A model generated the notes under the pieces. It had not been told where the DNA came from and did no database searches. It saw nothing but the letters and a program-made list of their open reading frames with translations. Of a stretch of 64,000 bases of DNA, positions 49,596 through 58,581 are shown piece by piece (positions within the stretch are counted from its first letter, which is position 1; every line of letters starts with the position of its first letter). A program made the position numbers and the translations under genes. Source of the DNA: Sphingobacterium haloxyli (GTDB taxonomy: Bacteria > Bacteroidota > Bacteroidia > Sphingobacteriales > Sphingobacteriaceae); the NCBI RefSeq assembly GCF_002980525.1, contig NZ_PVBQ01000003.1, forward strand, positions 186,001-250,000, in the 5' to 3' direction.

Positions 49596-51215
49596 TCACC
49601 AACTCTTTCTCACCAGATGCTTATTTATAGCCTGGCCAATGATCTGTTTCTTCTTTTTTAGTTGTCGAGAAAAGGAATTCGAGCCGAATTGTCTTTTACA
49701 ACGTTTGATATAAGAAAGATAATTCGATTGCTGTTTTATCGGTACATCAAAATGGTCAAATATAAAATCTCCCCGGTCATCGATGGTTAACGAATATCGA
49801 CGGCGGAACACCTGTTTGTTCTCCACTTTATTAGCATACTTAATTGGAGCATTATAAAGCTTTTTTACCTGGTTAAGATATACGGCGCGCGGTATGGTTG
49901 GGTTATGAGATGATAGCCGTATAACTCTTCTTGAACGCCGTTTTATAATCTCGATTACCCTGCGGTAGTATTTTGCAATATTCGTAGACTTGATCAGCGT
50001 ATTGTAACCTCTAAATTCAAATCCCAAATAGTTGAGAGGACTATCTATTACACATCTGTCACCCTCAATAATCTTAATCGCAGTTATCCGTTTGTCGCCA
50101 TTTTTATTGTACACCATGTTCCTAAAAAGAAACCGTTCCGTTTTCTCTGTACTGATCTTGACATGAAACTTCTTTATCAGTTCGTTAACATAGTCATCTA
50201 TATCTTTCATTTGCGCCGGCTTGCATAAGATCAAGATATCGTCTGAATATCTTCGGTAATGTGCACCCAACTTACGCGACAGATCATTGATGATAGTTCG
50301 ATCGAAATCAATAAGGTAGAGATTCGCTAGAACGGCACTAATGGGAAGTCCTTGGGGTATACCGATTCGCTCTTTTTTGCTGTCTTCATCTTTGTCGCTG
50401 AAGAAAGGATTTTTATATACTGGGAGTCGCCCTTCCTTAATTGCTTTCCGGAAATCCGCATTCGATTCGAAGAAACATTTGAAACCCTTCGTCTTTCTGA
50501 TTTTTGCTAATCGCGATTCGTCAAAGTGACGTTTACCTTTCTTCTTTAGGTCATTGTACAATACGTAGCTAAAATTGGTACAGGATCTGAATACGTTCAG
50601 ATGGTCCTTCGGTAACTCATCTTCGCCGAGTGCATAAGCCCATATTTTATAGAGGGTAGGATGATGCAAGGTGGAGAAAAAGCTTTTTAGATCGATGGCC
50701 AGTACTGCCACTTCACCCTCTGTATCCACTCTTTTGTTGATCTCCTCAAATACCTCGTGTGCAAAGTGAATATTGCTTTTACCTTTTTTGTTTTCTTCGC
50801 TTATTGGAATGGTGCGATAGGCCAACACGGCTTTGTCGAGCTCTGGATCTTCTTTTAATTTAGCTTCATATTTCTTACCTAGTTCATGCGCGTAGTACGC
50901 ATAGATCAAGGCATCGAAGTGGCTTGCGTAATGTAGCGGTCTTTGCTTGACTGTTTTGACAGTTCCTGAACCATCAAGTTTTTTGTGACTATGCGCTCTG
51001 CTCTTTCCGGCTTTGATATGGTGTTTTTTCGGATCAGGCTTTTTGTATTTTCGATCCGAAAGGATGCGGTGTATCAACGGGAAGAAAGCGTAGGTCTCCA
51101 TATATTTTTTAGAAGTTATTTTGTGATAATAATCTTCCCAATTACGCTCCATACTTAGTGATGGTGTAATATGCATATAGCCTTTGCTCTGTAGCCAGTC
51201 TGGTTTTCTTTTCAT
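49596..51215 (-). CDS. Reverse transcriptase of unassigned (defence-type) group
   Basis: A 539-residue RNA-directed DNA polymerase: catalytic motif A VLAIDLKSFFSTL (Asp near 175), motif B GIPQGLPISAVLANLYL (near 285-301), motif C YRRYSDDILIL (YSDD near 323-326) and motif D-like IKKFHVKISTEKTERF. The N-terminal LHYASHFDALIYAYYAHEL and AYRTIPISEENKKGKSNIHF are seen in UG/Abi-type reverse transcriptases. There is no maturase, endonuclease or integrase domain and no group II intron structure was noticed. The basic C terminus could bind RNA. It is a likely defence-associated reverse transcriptase, but its exact family cannot be set. Confidence 0.85.
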   Translation of the reverse strand: MKRKPDWLQSKGYMHITPSLSMERNWEDYYHKITSKKYMETYAFFPLIHRILSDRKYKKPDPKKHHIKAGKSRAHSHKKLDGSGTVKTVKQRPLHYASHFDALIYAYYAHELGKKYEAKLKEDPELDKAVLAYRTIPISEENKKGKSNIHFAHEVFEEINKRVDTEGEVAVLAIDLKSFFSTLHHPTLYKIWAYALGEDELPKDHLNVFRSCTNFSYVLYNDLKKKGKRHFDESRLAKIRKTKGFKCFFESNADFRKAIKEGRLPVYKNPFFSDKDEDSKKERIGIPQGLPISAVLANLYLIDFDRTIINDLSRKLGAHYRRYSDDILILCKPAQMKDIDDYVNELIKKFHVKISTEKTERFLFRNMVYNKNGDKRITAIKIIEGDRCVIDSPLNYLGFEFRGYNTLIKSTNIAKYYRRVIEIIKRRSRRVIRLSSHNPTIPRAVYLNQVKKLYNAPIKYANKVENKQVFRRRYSLTIDDRGDFIFDHFDVPIKQQSNYLSYIKRCKRQFGSNSFSRQLKKKKQIIGQAINKHLVRKSW

Positions 51216-51623
51216 AATTTAAATAAGCTTACACAATGGACTCTCAATAATGTATTATTGTTTACATACCACCTTGCGGTGCGGACCAGGACCCAATAAC
51301 TGAGTCATTGTAATTTCGATAAACTAGATGAGATAATATCAAAGCGTATGAAGAAATTGTTTAAATTTGCAACATTAGCTCTGCTGCTTCAGTTTGACCT
51401 GATAGCGGCATCAGACCTCATCCTAGAAGTTGTTTCAACTGATGCTCTCGGATTGCTCGAGACACCGTTGTATAAACACTCAACCTATTATTTCTAATAG
51501 TAAAGCATAAATTTTAAATAATCTAGAGGCTCTATAATCCTACCTAATTGTAAACTACTGTTTATCCCATTGCATAAGCTGTCCGAATTTACTAAATTGC
51601 GAACACAATTAATAATTTATATT
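51216..51623. other. Interval between the reverse transcriptase and the next unit
   Basis: It holds a short hairpin CACC-TTGC-GGTG near 51270 and a small forward frame (51348-51497). An RNA partner of the reverse transcriptase, if it exists, could lie here or in the 33-base gap and flanks downstream; nothing in the sequence proves it. Confidence 0.3.
51348..51497 (+). CDS. Possible 49-residue exported peptide
   Basis: The frame begins MKKLFKFATLALLLQFDLIA, with a basic N terminus and hydrophobic core like a signal peptide, and ends TPLYKHSTYYF before TAA. The upstream bases TAGATGAGATAATATC offer no clear ribosome site. It could be a real small protein or the relic of an exported protein gene. 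Confidence 0.3.
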   Translation: MKKLFKFATLALLLQFDLIAASDLILEVVSTDALGLLETPLYKHSTYYF

Positions 51624-52877
51624 ATGAATAATGAAGAAATAAGTGCAAATTGTTATATAAGTAATATCGAACAAAGCGCTTTCAGTAATGACACATTTAA
51701 ACTAGGCGATATAGTAGCCTTAAAGAGCCATCCTTACCAAACCAACTATTTCGAGCCAAAGATCGGAGCTTATGCAAGATTTACTCCACCACTGATGATC
51801 GTAATAGAGATATTAAACAAAACTACACACGATACGTTTACAGGAGTTAAGGATTCTAATCAGTACAAGTGCCTTTTTTATTCAACAAAAGAGGGGAAAT
51901 TCGAGAAACTTTGGTTTAAAAGTGAGGAATTAAAGTACATAGGAAACTATGTAAAGGAAGATCATGGAATTAGCTCTTTCGATATCACTGATTGGAAAAA
52001 GGAATTGCTTGGAAAAGAGGTAGTTCTGCAGACGGTAGATTTAGAGTTAGGCAAGAAAAAGACTTTTTTAGATACGGTTGATGGTCGTTCAAAAATGAAA
52101 GTCAGTAACTTGTTAGATTATCTTCCTCCCGTGGCATCTATTATGGATGTCAAATATGAGGATGATCATACGAAACACAATGATAAGGGCAAAGTGACTT
52201 CAAAAAAACATCAATTGCATGCAAAGCTAAAATGGCTCAATAATGAATCTGGAAAATTCAGTGAGGAAGCTGTTCCACTAGAATGCTTGAAGTTGGTTAA
52301 GTTTAATGAAAACCCTGTTATTTACAATGAGAAGAAAACTTATCTCTTGTCGTTAAAGGTACCTAAGCAGTTGGAGGACAATACCGATGTATATATGAAA
52401 TCGATTCCTGTCTTACTCACTTCAACAACGTTTAATCACTATTATTATGTCTACGATGGGATGAATGTATTTACAAATAAGTCTCGCTCTTATTCCCACA
52501 CTTTTCCAGTAAGATCTTATGTCGATTTAAAAAAAATGTTGAGGTCTGGTAAAGATCTAGGCGATAAAAGCAATATACAGAAATATTTAAGTGAAGAGAA
52601 TAAGACAGATGTAAAGGATAAATGGTTCAAGATTTCCTATATCGATAGTAATGGTGTCAGTACGGAAAGAATTGTGTACGTTCAAGATTTTGTTCCTAAA
52701 CCTGAAGCTATTCCGGAAGATGAGTCAAAATCTACTCTCAAGTGCAATTGCTTACTACGAGGTGGTGATGTTAGACATTTTTTGGTAGAGAGGATTCAAA
52801 AGTGTATAGCTTTACCCAAAGAGTTTGAAGGCATCTTTTTTGAGCGTGTAAAACCGATCACTACAGCTAAGCAATAA
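51624..52877 (+). CDS. Protein of unknown function in a two-gene unit with an AlbA_2/ATPase-like protein
   Basis: The 417-residue protein starts MNNEEISANCYISNIEQS; an upstream TTG (51570) is unlikely as start. Near residue 23 FKLGDIVALKSHPYQ resembles the FKIGDEIFHKSNPS segment of the small protein at 54773-54991, so both may share a small SH3-like module. Basic and charged stretches follow (LGKKKTFLDTVDGRSKMKV, LHAKLKWLNNESGKFSEE). Its stop is directly followed by the ATG of the AlbA_2 gene, with no gap. I do not recognise the family. Confidence 0.7.
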   Translation: MNNEEISANCYISNIEQSAFSNDTFKLGDIVALKSHPYQTNYFEPKIGAYARFTPPLMIVIEILNKTTHDTFTGVKDSNQYKCLFYSTKEGKFEKLWFKSEELKYIGNYVKEDHGISSFDITDWKKELLGKEVVLQTVDLELGKKKTFLDTVDGRSKMKVSNLLDYLPPVASIMDVKYEDDHTKHNDKGKVTSKKHQLHAKLKWLNNESGKFSEEAVPLECLKLVKFNENPVIYNEKKTYLLSLKVPKQLEDNTDVYMKSIPVLLTSTTFNHYYYVYDGMNVFTNKSRSYSHTFPVRSYVDLKKMLRSGKDLGDKSNIQKYLSEENKTDVKDKWFKISYIDSNGVSTERIVYVQDFVPKPEAIPEDESKSTLKCNCLLRGGDVRHFLVERIQKCIALPKEFEGIFFERVKPITTAKQ

Positions 52878-54518
52878 ATGAATCCCCAATCCAAATTAGA
52901 AGAACTACTGAAACTCGAAGCCGAAAATGAAATCGTCGAGTTCAAGGAAGCGAAAACCCAATTCGATAAAGATAAATTAGGTAAGTATTTTTCTGCGTTA
53001 AGCAATGAGGCGAATCTCAAAGGTAGAGCTAGTGCGTGGCTCGTATTAGGAGTAAACGATTCTAGGAAGATCGTAGGGACGAAGATAACCGATAGACAGC
53101 TCAATGAGTACAAGCAGGAAATCAGTAAGCACACATCGCCTAAATGCAACTTTCTGCAAGATCATCGAATTAGTACAACGAATGGTGAGGTTATTTTACT
53201 CGAGATACCTGCAGCATCCAAAGGTTACCCCGTCTCTTGGAAGGGACATTGGTATGGGAGGGACGGCGAAGCCTTAGTAGCATTACACGATTTTGAGTAT
53301 GAAAGAATAAAGAAACAGCTTGATACGGAAGACTGGAGTGCAAAGACTGTAGCTTCAGCAACGGTGGAAGATCTATCGCCAGAGGCTATCGCTTTTGCCC
53401 GGGAAGAATTTAAAGAAAAGCACCCCAGACTAAAAGATGAAATTAGCCGATGGAGCGATTCCGTTTTCTTAGATAAAGCCAAGTTGACGATCAAAGGTAA
53501 GGTTACCAATACGGCAATCCTTCTTTTGGGAAAGCCGGAGTCTGAACATTTAATCAGTCCTGCTGTTGCCCGGGTTACGTGGATTCTGAAAGATCGCGAT
53601 AATGTAGAAAAAGATTATGAGCATTTCTATTGCCCTTTTGTCACTGCGGTAGAAGAGGTGAGTACCAAGATTCGTAATCTAAAGTATCGGTATATAGCTG
53701 GTAATACTCTGTTTCCGGAAGAGGTGGATCAATACGACCCTTACATTATCCGAGAGGCACTCAACAATTGTATCGCGCATCAAGACTATACGATGGGAGG
53801 GAAGATTGTCGTCGTAGAAAGTGAAGACGGTTGGTTGTCTTTTACCAATGTTGGTAAGTTTATTCCGAATAGCGTGGAAGAAGTTGTCATCCAAGATTCC
53901 CCAGAACCAACATATCGAAATAGTTTTCTTGTTGCCGCTATGGTCAATCTGAATATGATTGATACCATCGGCAGCGGTATCAAGAAAATGTTTAATATAC
54001 AGCGGCATAAATTTTTTCCTTTGCCAGACTATGATCTTTCTGACGATAAGGTGAAAGCGGTTTTCTTTGGTAAACTGATCGATGTTAATTATGCCAAGAA
54101 ATTAGCAGAGTTGCCGGAATTGTCATTGGAAGAGATTATGCTGTTGGATAAGGTGGCTAAACAAAAGCAATTGTCTAGTGAGGCAATACGAGGCTTGCGG
54201 TCAAAGGGTCTAATTGAAGGACGTAAACCCAACTATCATATTTCTTCAGATATCGCTAAGGCGACTAAGCAGGAGGATGATTACATCAAGCTTCGTGGTA
54301 TAGATAATGGTTATATCCAAAAGATTATTATTGATTACTTATCAAAATTTGGCGGAACCTTACGCAAGGATTTAGAAGTTGTGTTAATGCCGAAGCTTTC
54401 TGAAGGTTTAAGTGATGTTCAAAAGCGAGATAAGATAAAGAACCAATTACAAGAGCTTAAACACAAAAAAGTAATCTATGTAGAGGGTAAGGAGTGGCGA
54501 TTGGTAAAAAATAAGTAG
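52878..54518 (+). CDS. AlbA_2 (Schlafen-like) domain protein with ATP-binding and winged-helix parts
   Basis: The N-terminal AlbA_2/divergent AAA-4 domain (about residues 10-125) has ENEIVEFKEAKTQFDKDKLG, WLVLGVNDSRKIVGT and GHWYGRDGEALVAL. The middle part matches the HATPase_c_4 region (YIIREALNNCIAHQDYTMGG, DSPEPTYRNSFLVAAMVNLN, IDTIGSGIKKMF). A winged helix lies near LSSEAIRGLRSKGLIEG, and another at the C-terminal end. Such RecG-like/Schlafen AlbA_2 proteins are common in defence islands and as regulators. It begins right after the preceding stop. Confidence 0.83.
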   Translation: MNPQSKLEELLKLEAENEIVEFKEAKTQFDKDKLGKYFSALSNEANLKGRASAWLVLGVNDSRKIVGTKITDRQLNEYKQEISKHTSPKCNFLQDHRISTTNGEVILLEIPAASKGYPVSWKGHWYGRDGEALVALHDFEYERIKKQLDTEDWSAKTVASATVEDLSPEAIAFAREEFKEKHPRLKDEISRWSDSVFLDKAKLTIKGKVTNTAILLLGKPESEHLISPAVARVTWILKDRDNVEKDYEHFYCPFVTAVEEVSTKIRNLKYRYIAGNTLFPEEVDQYDPYIIREALNNCIAHQDYTMGGKIVVVESEDGWLSFTNVGKFIPNSVEEVVIQDSPEPTYRNSFLVAAMVNLNMIDTIGSGIKKMFNIQRHKFFPLPDYDLSDDKVKAVFFGKLIDVNYAKKLAELPELSLEEIMLLDKVAKQKQLSSEAIRGLRSKGLIEGRKPNYHISSDIAKATKQEDDYIKLRGIDNGYIQKIIIDYLSKFGGTLRKDLEVVLMPKLSEGLSDVQKRDKIKNQLQELKHKKVIYVEGKEWRLVKNK

Positions 54519-54523
54519 TTGGA

Positions 54524-54658
54524 TTTTAGACATTTTTATGTGCTTTTTAGACGTTTTTTAGCAATATTTTTTTTGTTAAAAATCTGTTTTTCAGTTTTTT
54601 ATTTTGTTTTTCTCATAGACATTTTAGACATTTTTAAGTTATAGTTTTAGACATTTTT
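54524..54658 (+). repeat. Four direct repeats of TTTTAGACATTTTT
   Basis: Copies lie at 54524-54537, 54545-54558 (one change), 54622-54635 and 54645-54658, plus a half copy at 54614-54624. Spacings are 21, 77 and 23 bases, so the copies form two pairs about two helical turns apart. They follow the AlbA_2 gene. They could be binding sites; the region is also very T-rich, so chance is not excluded. Confidence 0.6.
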
Positions 54659-54772
54659 GTGGCTTTATCTAAATATAGATAGTACAGATACAGGCGGGTG
54701 GCTCCAGTTCCGTAATAATTGGACCAGTGACCTCCGTTATAGACAAGTTATGTAGTTTAATGTAAAATCTGT

Positions 54773-54991
54773 CTACCAATAATTATCTCTTTTATTAATG
54801 TTTATAAAAGTTGTTTTAGGATCAGCACACTTCTTAATAGATGTCGTTACAAAAACCTCTTTCCTTTGTTCAAGTGTTTCTTTTAGTACTGTAGAACACG
54901 CTACTTGTTCGCCATCAATACTTTCAATGACCCATTTTACCGACGGGTTTGATTTGTGAAAAATCTCATCTCCAATTTTAAATTCTTCCAT
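54773..54991 (-). CDS. Small protein with YodC/DUF2158-like fold
   Basis: The 72-residue protein reads FKIGDEIFHKSNPSVKWVIE and VFVTTSIKKCADPKTTF. Its beta-barrel-like start resembles the YodC-type DUF2158 proteins (GDxVxLKSGGPxMTV) and also the segment at the N terminus of the protein at 51624-52877. Function unknown. It lies 13 bases after the RteC-AbiH gene on the same strand. Confidence 0.6.
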   Translation of the reverse strand: MEEFKIGDEIFHKSNPSVKWVIESIDGEQVACSTVLKETLEQRKEVFVTTSIKKCADPKTTFININKRDNYW

Positions 54992-55004
54992 ATTATTTAT
55001 TTGA

Positions 55005-57335
55005 TTAGTATATATTTACTCCGTCCGAAGCTGTTCTACTCCGTATTACGAAATTCAATTCCTTTTCTAACTTTTCTGAGTTACAATGAGTAAATGTCAG
55101 TTGCCCTTTCCGTTGTTTGTACAGTACGTCCTCACTTCCTCTAATTTCAATAAGGTTTTTAATTATGTTAAACTTCGATGATTTACTGTGATAAATTACT
55201 ATAATTCTACCTTCTGCACGCCCCTTCTCTAAATTTCCTACCCGGTCAAAGATTTCATTAATATATAAGGAATCTGATTTATCGAGAGAATGTCCCCAAA
55301 AAAAGAATTGATAAAGACTATCTCGAGACTGCACCTCATTTATAAACTTGAGATCGATACCGAAATTCAACTTCTGAAAGTATTTTGTAAATGGTATTAA
55401 ATTCGATCCGTCGTCTCCTATGTTTTCCCAGTCATTAATGCCTAAAACGATGTTGTTATCACCTCCCAATTCTCCATGAATAAAAGAGGTTAAGGGCGTG
55501 TGTGAAACTAGTTTATTAAAGGTTGGGGTATAGTTGAATGTGAAATGATGAGTAATATTTTTTAGCAAAATGCTTCTATCGTCATTATTTAATATTTCAT
55601 ACAGTGGGGTGACTATATGGTTTAAATATTCTGAAAAAATATTTCGGAAATCATCTAAATCTTCTAGTATCGCAGTGAATAATTTGTCTCTTTCAAAGTC
55701 GACGTAATATTCATTAACTGACTTCAAGTAATGGGGGTTTAGCTGTGGTTTAAAGCCTTCTTTCACCATAAATATTTTAAAATCTATTAATGTCAGATAT
55801 GCCTCGTATTTTTTTTGATCAAATCCCGATTTGTAATAAATATTTTTATTTTTAGAATATCTTCCACTTTCGATAAAAGTCTCCGTTCTAATTTGATCAA
55901 GGTGGATTAAGATGGCTTCTAAAGCTTTTTCAATATGTTTTTCAAAATCTATCCATGTGTTGATCGTATATTCTCGTGATAGATATTTAAACCAAGTACT
56001 TTCGCTTAGGCATGTTTTGAAACCTTCAAAATCATCGAATGAGGAGGATGGGACGATATTTGAGTTTTGTAAAGCTAAGATATCCTCTTTTAAATCTTCC
56101 CAATTAAACTCAGAGCATGTCTGTAGTTTTTTACAAATATTTATAAAATCCGAATAAGCGGTTGGAAGACCAAAACTTAGATCAAAACCATTTCCCGTGA
56201 TTAATATTTTAGGCATTCCAATAGTATTAAATTCTCTTTCGATAAAATGGAGCATGAGTTTGACTTTTTTCCTACTGCTGTTTGCCGCCGGTTCAAGTGC
56301 TGGTCTGTCGAATTTTACCAATGTTTTGTAGGATATCTTTCGGCCGGTCTTGGATCGGATGTTTGTGGCAAATGATTTGGCTGCCTCGCGTTTTGTGGAA
56401 TGCGGGAATAGATTAGCATGATAGGTCGCATGGAAGATAACACACATTTCATCGGCACTGAGCGTGCTGAGAAGCACTTCTTCGTCGAGCAAAGGGTTCT
56501 CTTCGATGGCGGTTTGTATAGATACTATGGTTGCGCGTACATGTTCTGACATGTAAGACGCGAGTGATGGACGAAGCGGGTCGTAGCTGTAGGTGGGTAC
56601 GGGGATATGTAGTCGCAGATCATCTTCCTGCTGCCGGAGTAACCTGATATGATCTTGGTGGCTATGTTTCTCGGAGAGAAGTTTAGCTTGCAACTCTTTC
56701 CATCGATTGAAGAAACCCATATGATTAAAATTGTAATTAATAAGGATATGTAGAAAGCGTGTTGCCCAGTCTTTCTTTCTGCTATCAGCTGCCATCTCTT
56801 CTAGTGCTGTTAAGAATACAGATAGGTAATGCCGATGGCTGAATTTCAGCTCAGGCAGCTTACCAGCGGTGAAAAGACTGTTGATCGCGGACGACAGTTC
56901 GGCGAGGTATACTGCCGGGATATTCTTTTTTCGTAAAGAGGGGAGCACGTTCTTCAAGCGTAGTAGGACGGCTTCGCGAAGTTCTTTTTCTGCATAGCGT
57001 GATAGGGTAGAGGTATGCAGGAGATAAGATTCGTAGGAAAGCTCATATTGCTCGATCATCGCCGCCAATAGCTCGAGAAGCATGCTGTCTGCTGGACGTT
57101 CTTCATGAAGGGTGTTATGCATATTTGTCAACAAGCGATGGCAATGTTGAACAGCGTGTTCAGCGAGCTGATGCTCGGTATATTGGCGGTAAAGGTTGTT
57201 GATCTCGGTTAGGGTTTGTTCACAGGCATGCTGCAAGGCCAACTGTAGGCTTTCAGCGCTTTCCGCACTTTCCGCTGCGAACCATTGTTTGTAATGGTTT
57301 ACGGCCTCCTGCAATATGTGGAGTGCATTAATCAT
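55005..57335 (-). CDS. Fusion of an RteC domain and an AbiH abortive infection domain
   Basis: Residues 1-370 match RteC, the regulator of tetracycline-induced excision in Bacteroides conjugative transposons: a helical N-terminal part (YNFNHMGFFNRWKELQAKLL) and a C-terminal helix-turn-helix part (LLSTLSADEMCVIFHATYHA, KREAAKSFATNIRSKTGRKI). Residues 374-776 match the AbiH phage abortive-infection family: the start MPKILITGNGFDLSFGLPTA, then FTFNYTPTFNKL, FIHGELGGDNNIVLGINDWE and FFWGHSLDKSD. The Met at 374 (56216) is where a free-standing AbiH would begin, so an internal start is possible. The total of 776 residues is about the sum of both families. Confidence 0.83.
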   Translation of the reverse strand: MINALHILQEAVNHYKQWFAAESAESAESLQLALQHACEQTLTEINNLYRQYTEHQLAEHAVQHCHRLLTNMHNTLHEERPADSMLLELLAAMIEQYELSYESYLLHTSTLSRYAEKELREAVLLRLKNVLPSLRKKNIPAVYLAELSSAINSLFTAGKLPELKFSHRHYLSVFLTALEEMAADSRKKDWATRFLHILINYNFNHMGFFNRWKELQAKLLSEKHSHQDHIRLLRQQEDDLRLHIPVPTYSYDPLRPSLASYMSEHVRATIVSIQTAIEENPLLDEEVLLSTLSADEMCVIFHATYHANLFPHSTKREAAKSFATNIRSKTGRKISYKTLVKFDRPALEPAANSSRKKVKLMLHFIEREFNTIGMPKILITGNGFDLSFGLPTAYSDFINICKKLQTCSEFNWEDLKEDILALQNSNIVPSSSFDDFEGFKTCLSESTWFKYLSREYTINTWIDFEKHIEKALEAILIHLDQIRTETFIESGRYSKNKNIYYKSGFDQKKYEAYLTLIDFKIFMVKEGFKPQLNPHYLKSVNEYYVDFERDKLFTAILEDLDDFRNIFSEYLNHIVTPLYEILNNDDRSILLKNITHHFTFNYTPTFNKLVSHTPLTSFIHGELGGDNNIVLGINDWENIGDDGSNLIPFTKYFQKLNFGIDLKFINEVQSRDSLYQFFFWGHSLDKSDSLYINEIFDRVGNLEKGRAEGRIIVIYHSKSSKFNIIKNLIEIRGSEDVLYKQRKGQLTFTHCNSEKLEKELNFVIRSRTASDGVNIY

Positions 57336-58308
57336 AATAGCGCTTACTGATATGATCGTGATACCATGGCCAGCCTAATCTTCCGGTATGTAAATGTAGC
57401 TTGATCGTATCGCCCTCTTGTACACGATGGAATAGCTTCGGGTGCACTTCAATGACGGCATATTTTTCTTTTCCATTTTTTTGATATTTCAAATGCAGAT
57501 CGTGAATCGGGCATTTGAGATGCACAGTCGCGCGGTAGTTTTCGCCACCGGTTCGTGGAGCGAAATGGCAGTTGATCGTGAGCAGGACGGTCTGGAAGTA
57601 GATGCAAAAGAGTACGGCGGTCATGATCGTTAAGGGAACCATCCACGACTCTTTTGAAGGTCTTTTCTTATCGATTACATAAAACCGCCGATGCCGAAAG
57701 GCCATGGAGGCTGCAAAGAAGAAACTGATGCAAAACGATAATACCCGTGGGGTAGAATTACCCAGTAGGCTATAGTTTTGCAAAGAGGTAAGTTTGACGT
57801 TGAAACAGAAAAGAAGTAGGACAAGGATAGCAAGCGTAGTGATGCCATTTTTTATGTTGTGGCGCGCTTCCACCAGATAGATCAATAGAAGGATAGCGAT
57901 GCTGCAGATCAGAATGACCATAGTCGAAGCTTGTAGAAACAGGGCATAGAACGTGGTCGGTAAGGCAATGAGCAGCACGTACGTATTACGTATGGATACA
58001 CCGAAATCGAAAGCTTGCCGAAGGTTGGGGGCATCAAGGACGTAGGATAGCGGTCCTTTCTTTGGAATGGGTAGGCCGCAAACTTTAGCATACAGCAGAT
58101 AGACGATACCAAGCAAGGCAACAATTAGGCTGGTATTAGCTAAAAGTAGGATGCTTTTCCAGAGTATAAAAGAGCCGGCTGTTTCGTGCAGAAGTGCTTC
58201 CAGCTCGGTGGTAAAATTGCGGACAAGGTGGACAATGGCTACACCAATGAGTGTCATCATCACGAATAGGAGGAGCGTATATGGCCAGGGTTGCTTTGTC
58301 TTTTTCAT
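57328..58308 (-). CDS. Multi-pass membrane protein upstream of RteC-AbiH
   Basis: The 326-residue protein has about eight hydrophobic helices, e.g. TLLLFVMMTLIGVAIVHLV, LANTSLIVALLGIVYLLYA, TTFYALFLQASTMVILICSI and FCISFFFAASMAFRHR, then an extracytoplasmic-like C-terminal domain with two Cys (INCHF and HLKCPIHDLHLKY). Its stop overlaps the start of the RteC-AbiH gene by 8 bases, so they are translationally coupled. I do not recognise the family. Confidence 0.7.
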   Translation of the reverse strand: MKKTKQPWPYTLLLFVMMTLIGVAIVHLVRNFTTELEALLHETAGSFILWKSILLLANTSLIVALLGIVYLLYAKVCGLPIPKKGPLSYVLDAPNLRQAFDFGVSIRNTYVLLIALPTTFYALFLQASTMVILICSIAILLLIYLVEARHNIKNGITTLAILVLLLFCFNVKLTSLQNYSLLGNSTPRVLSFCISFFFAASMAFRHRRFYVIDKKRPSKESWMVPLTIMTAVLFCIYFQTVLLTINCHFAPRTGGENYRATVHLKCPIHDLHLKYQKNGKEKYAVIEVHPKLFHRVQEGDTIKLHLHTGRLGWPWYHDHISKRYYD

Positions 58309-58581
58309 AACAATCTACATTAGTGTTTTATAAAAATAAGCATGCGTGAGGCGAAGACGAGGTGATGAGGGCTGTTTTTTTATTGAAATCGGAAAATCGG
58401 AGGTCGAAACCGGGAATATAGCAGGCGAATCCGGTATGGTAGGTGTTCAAAGGCTGCCTGACAGGCGTTCACACGCTATGAGCCAGGGATTTCACCTAGC
58501 GGTCACTTGGGACTTATTCTTTTTATTTGTAACTTAATCTTGAATTAACAACCCGAAGATAAACATTGCCATTGTTGGTTT

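Noticed and set aside
49596-51215. Group II intron maturase or retron RT
   Set aside because: There is no maturase X domain, HNH domain, intron domain V hairpin or retron msr/msd structure that I can see, and motif C is YSDD and not the retron YADD pattern with a VTG motif.
54524-54658. Replication origin iterons
   Set aside because: No replication initiator gene is nearby and only four copies with irregular spacing are present.
58346-58537. Small forward reading frame before the LytTR gene
   Set aside because: The composition is not protein-like and it lies in the promoter region of the LytTR gene.
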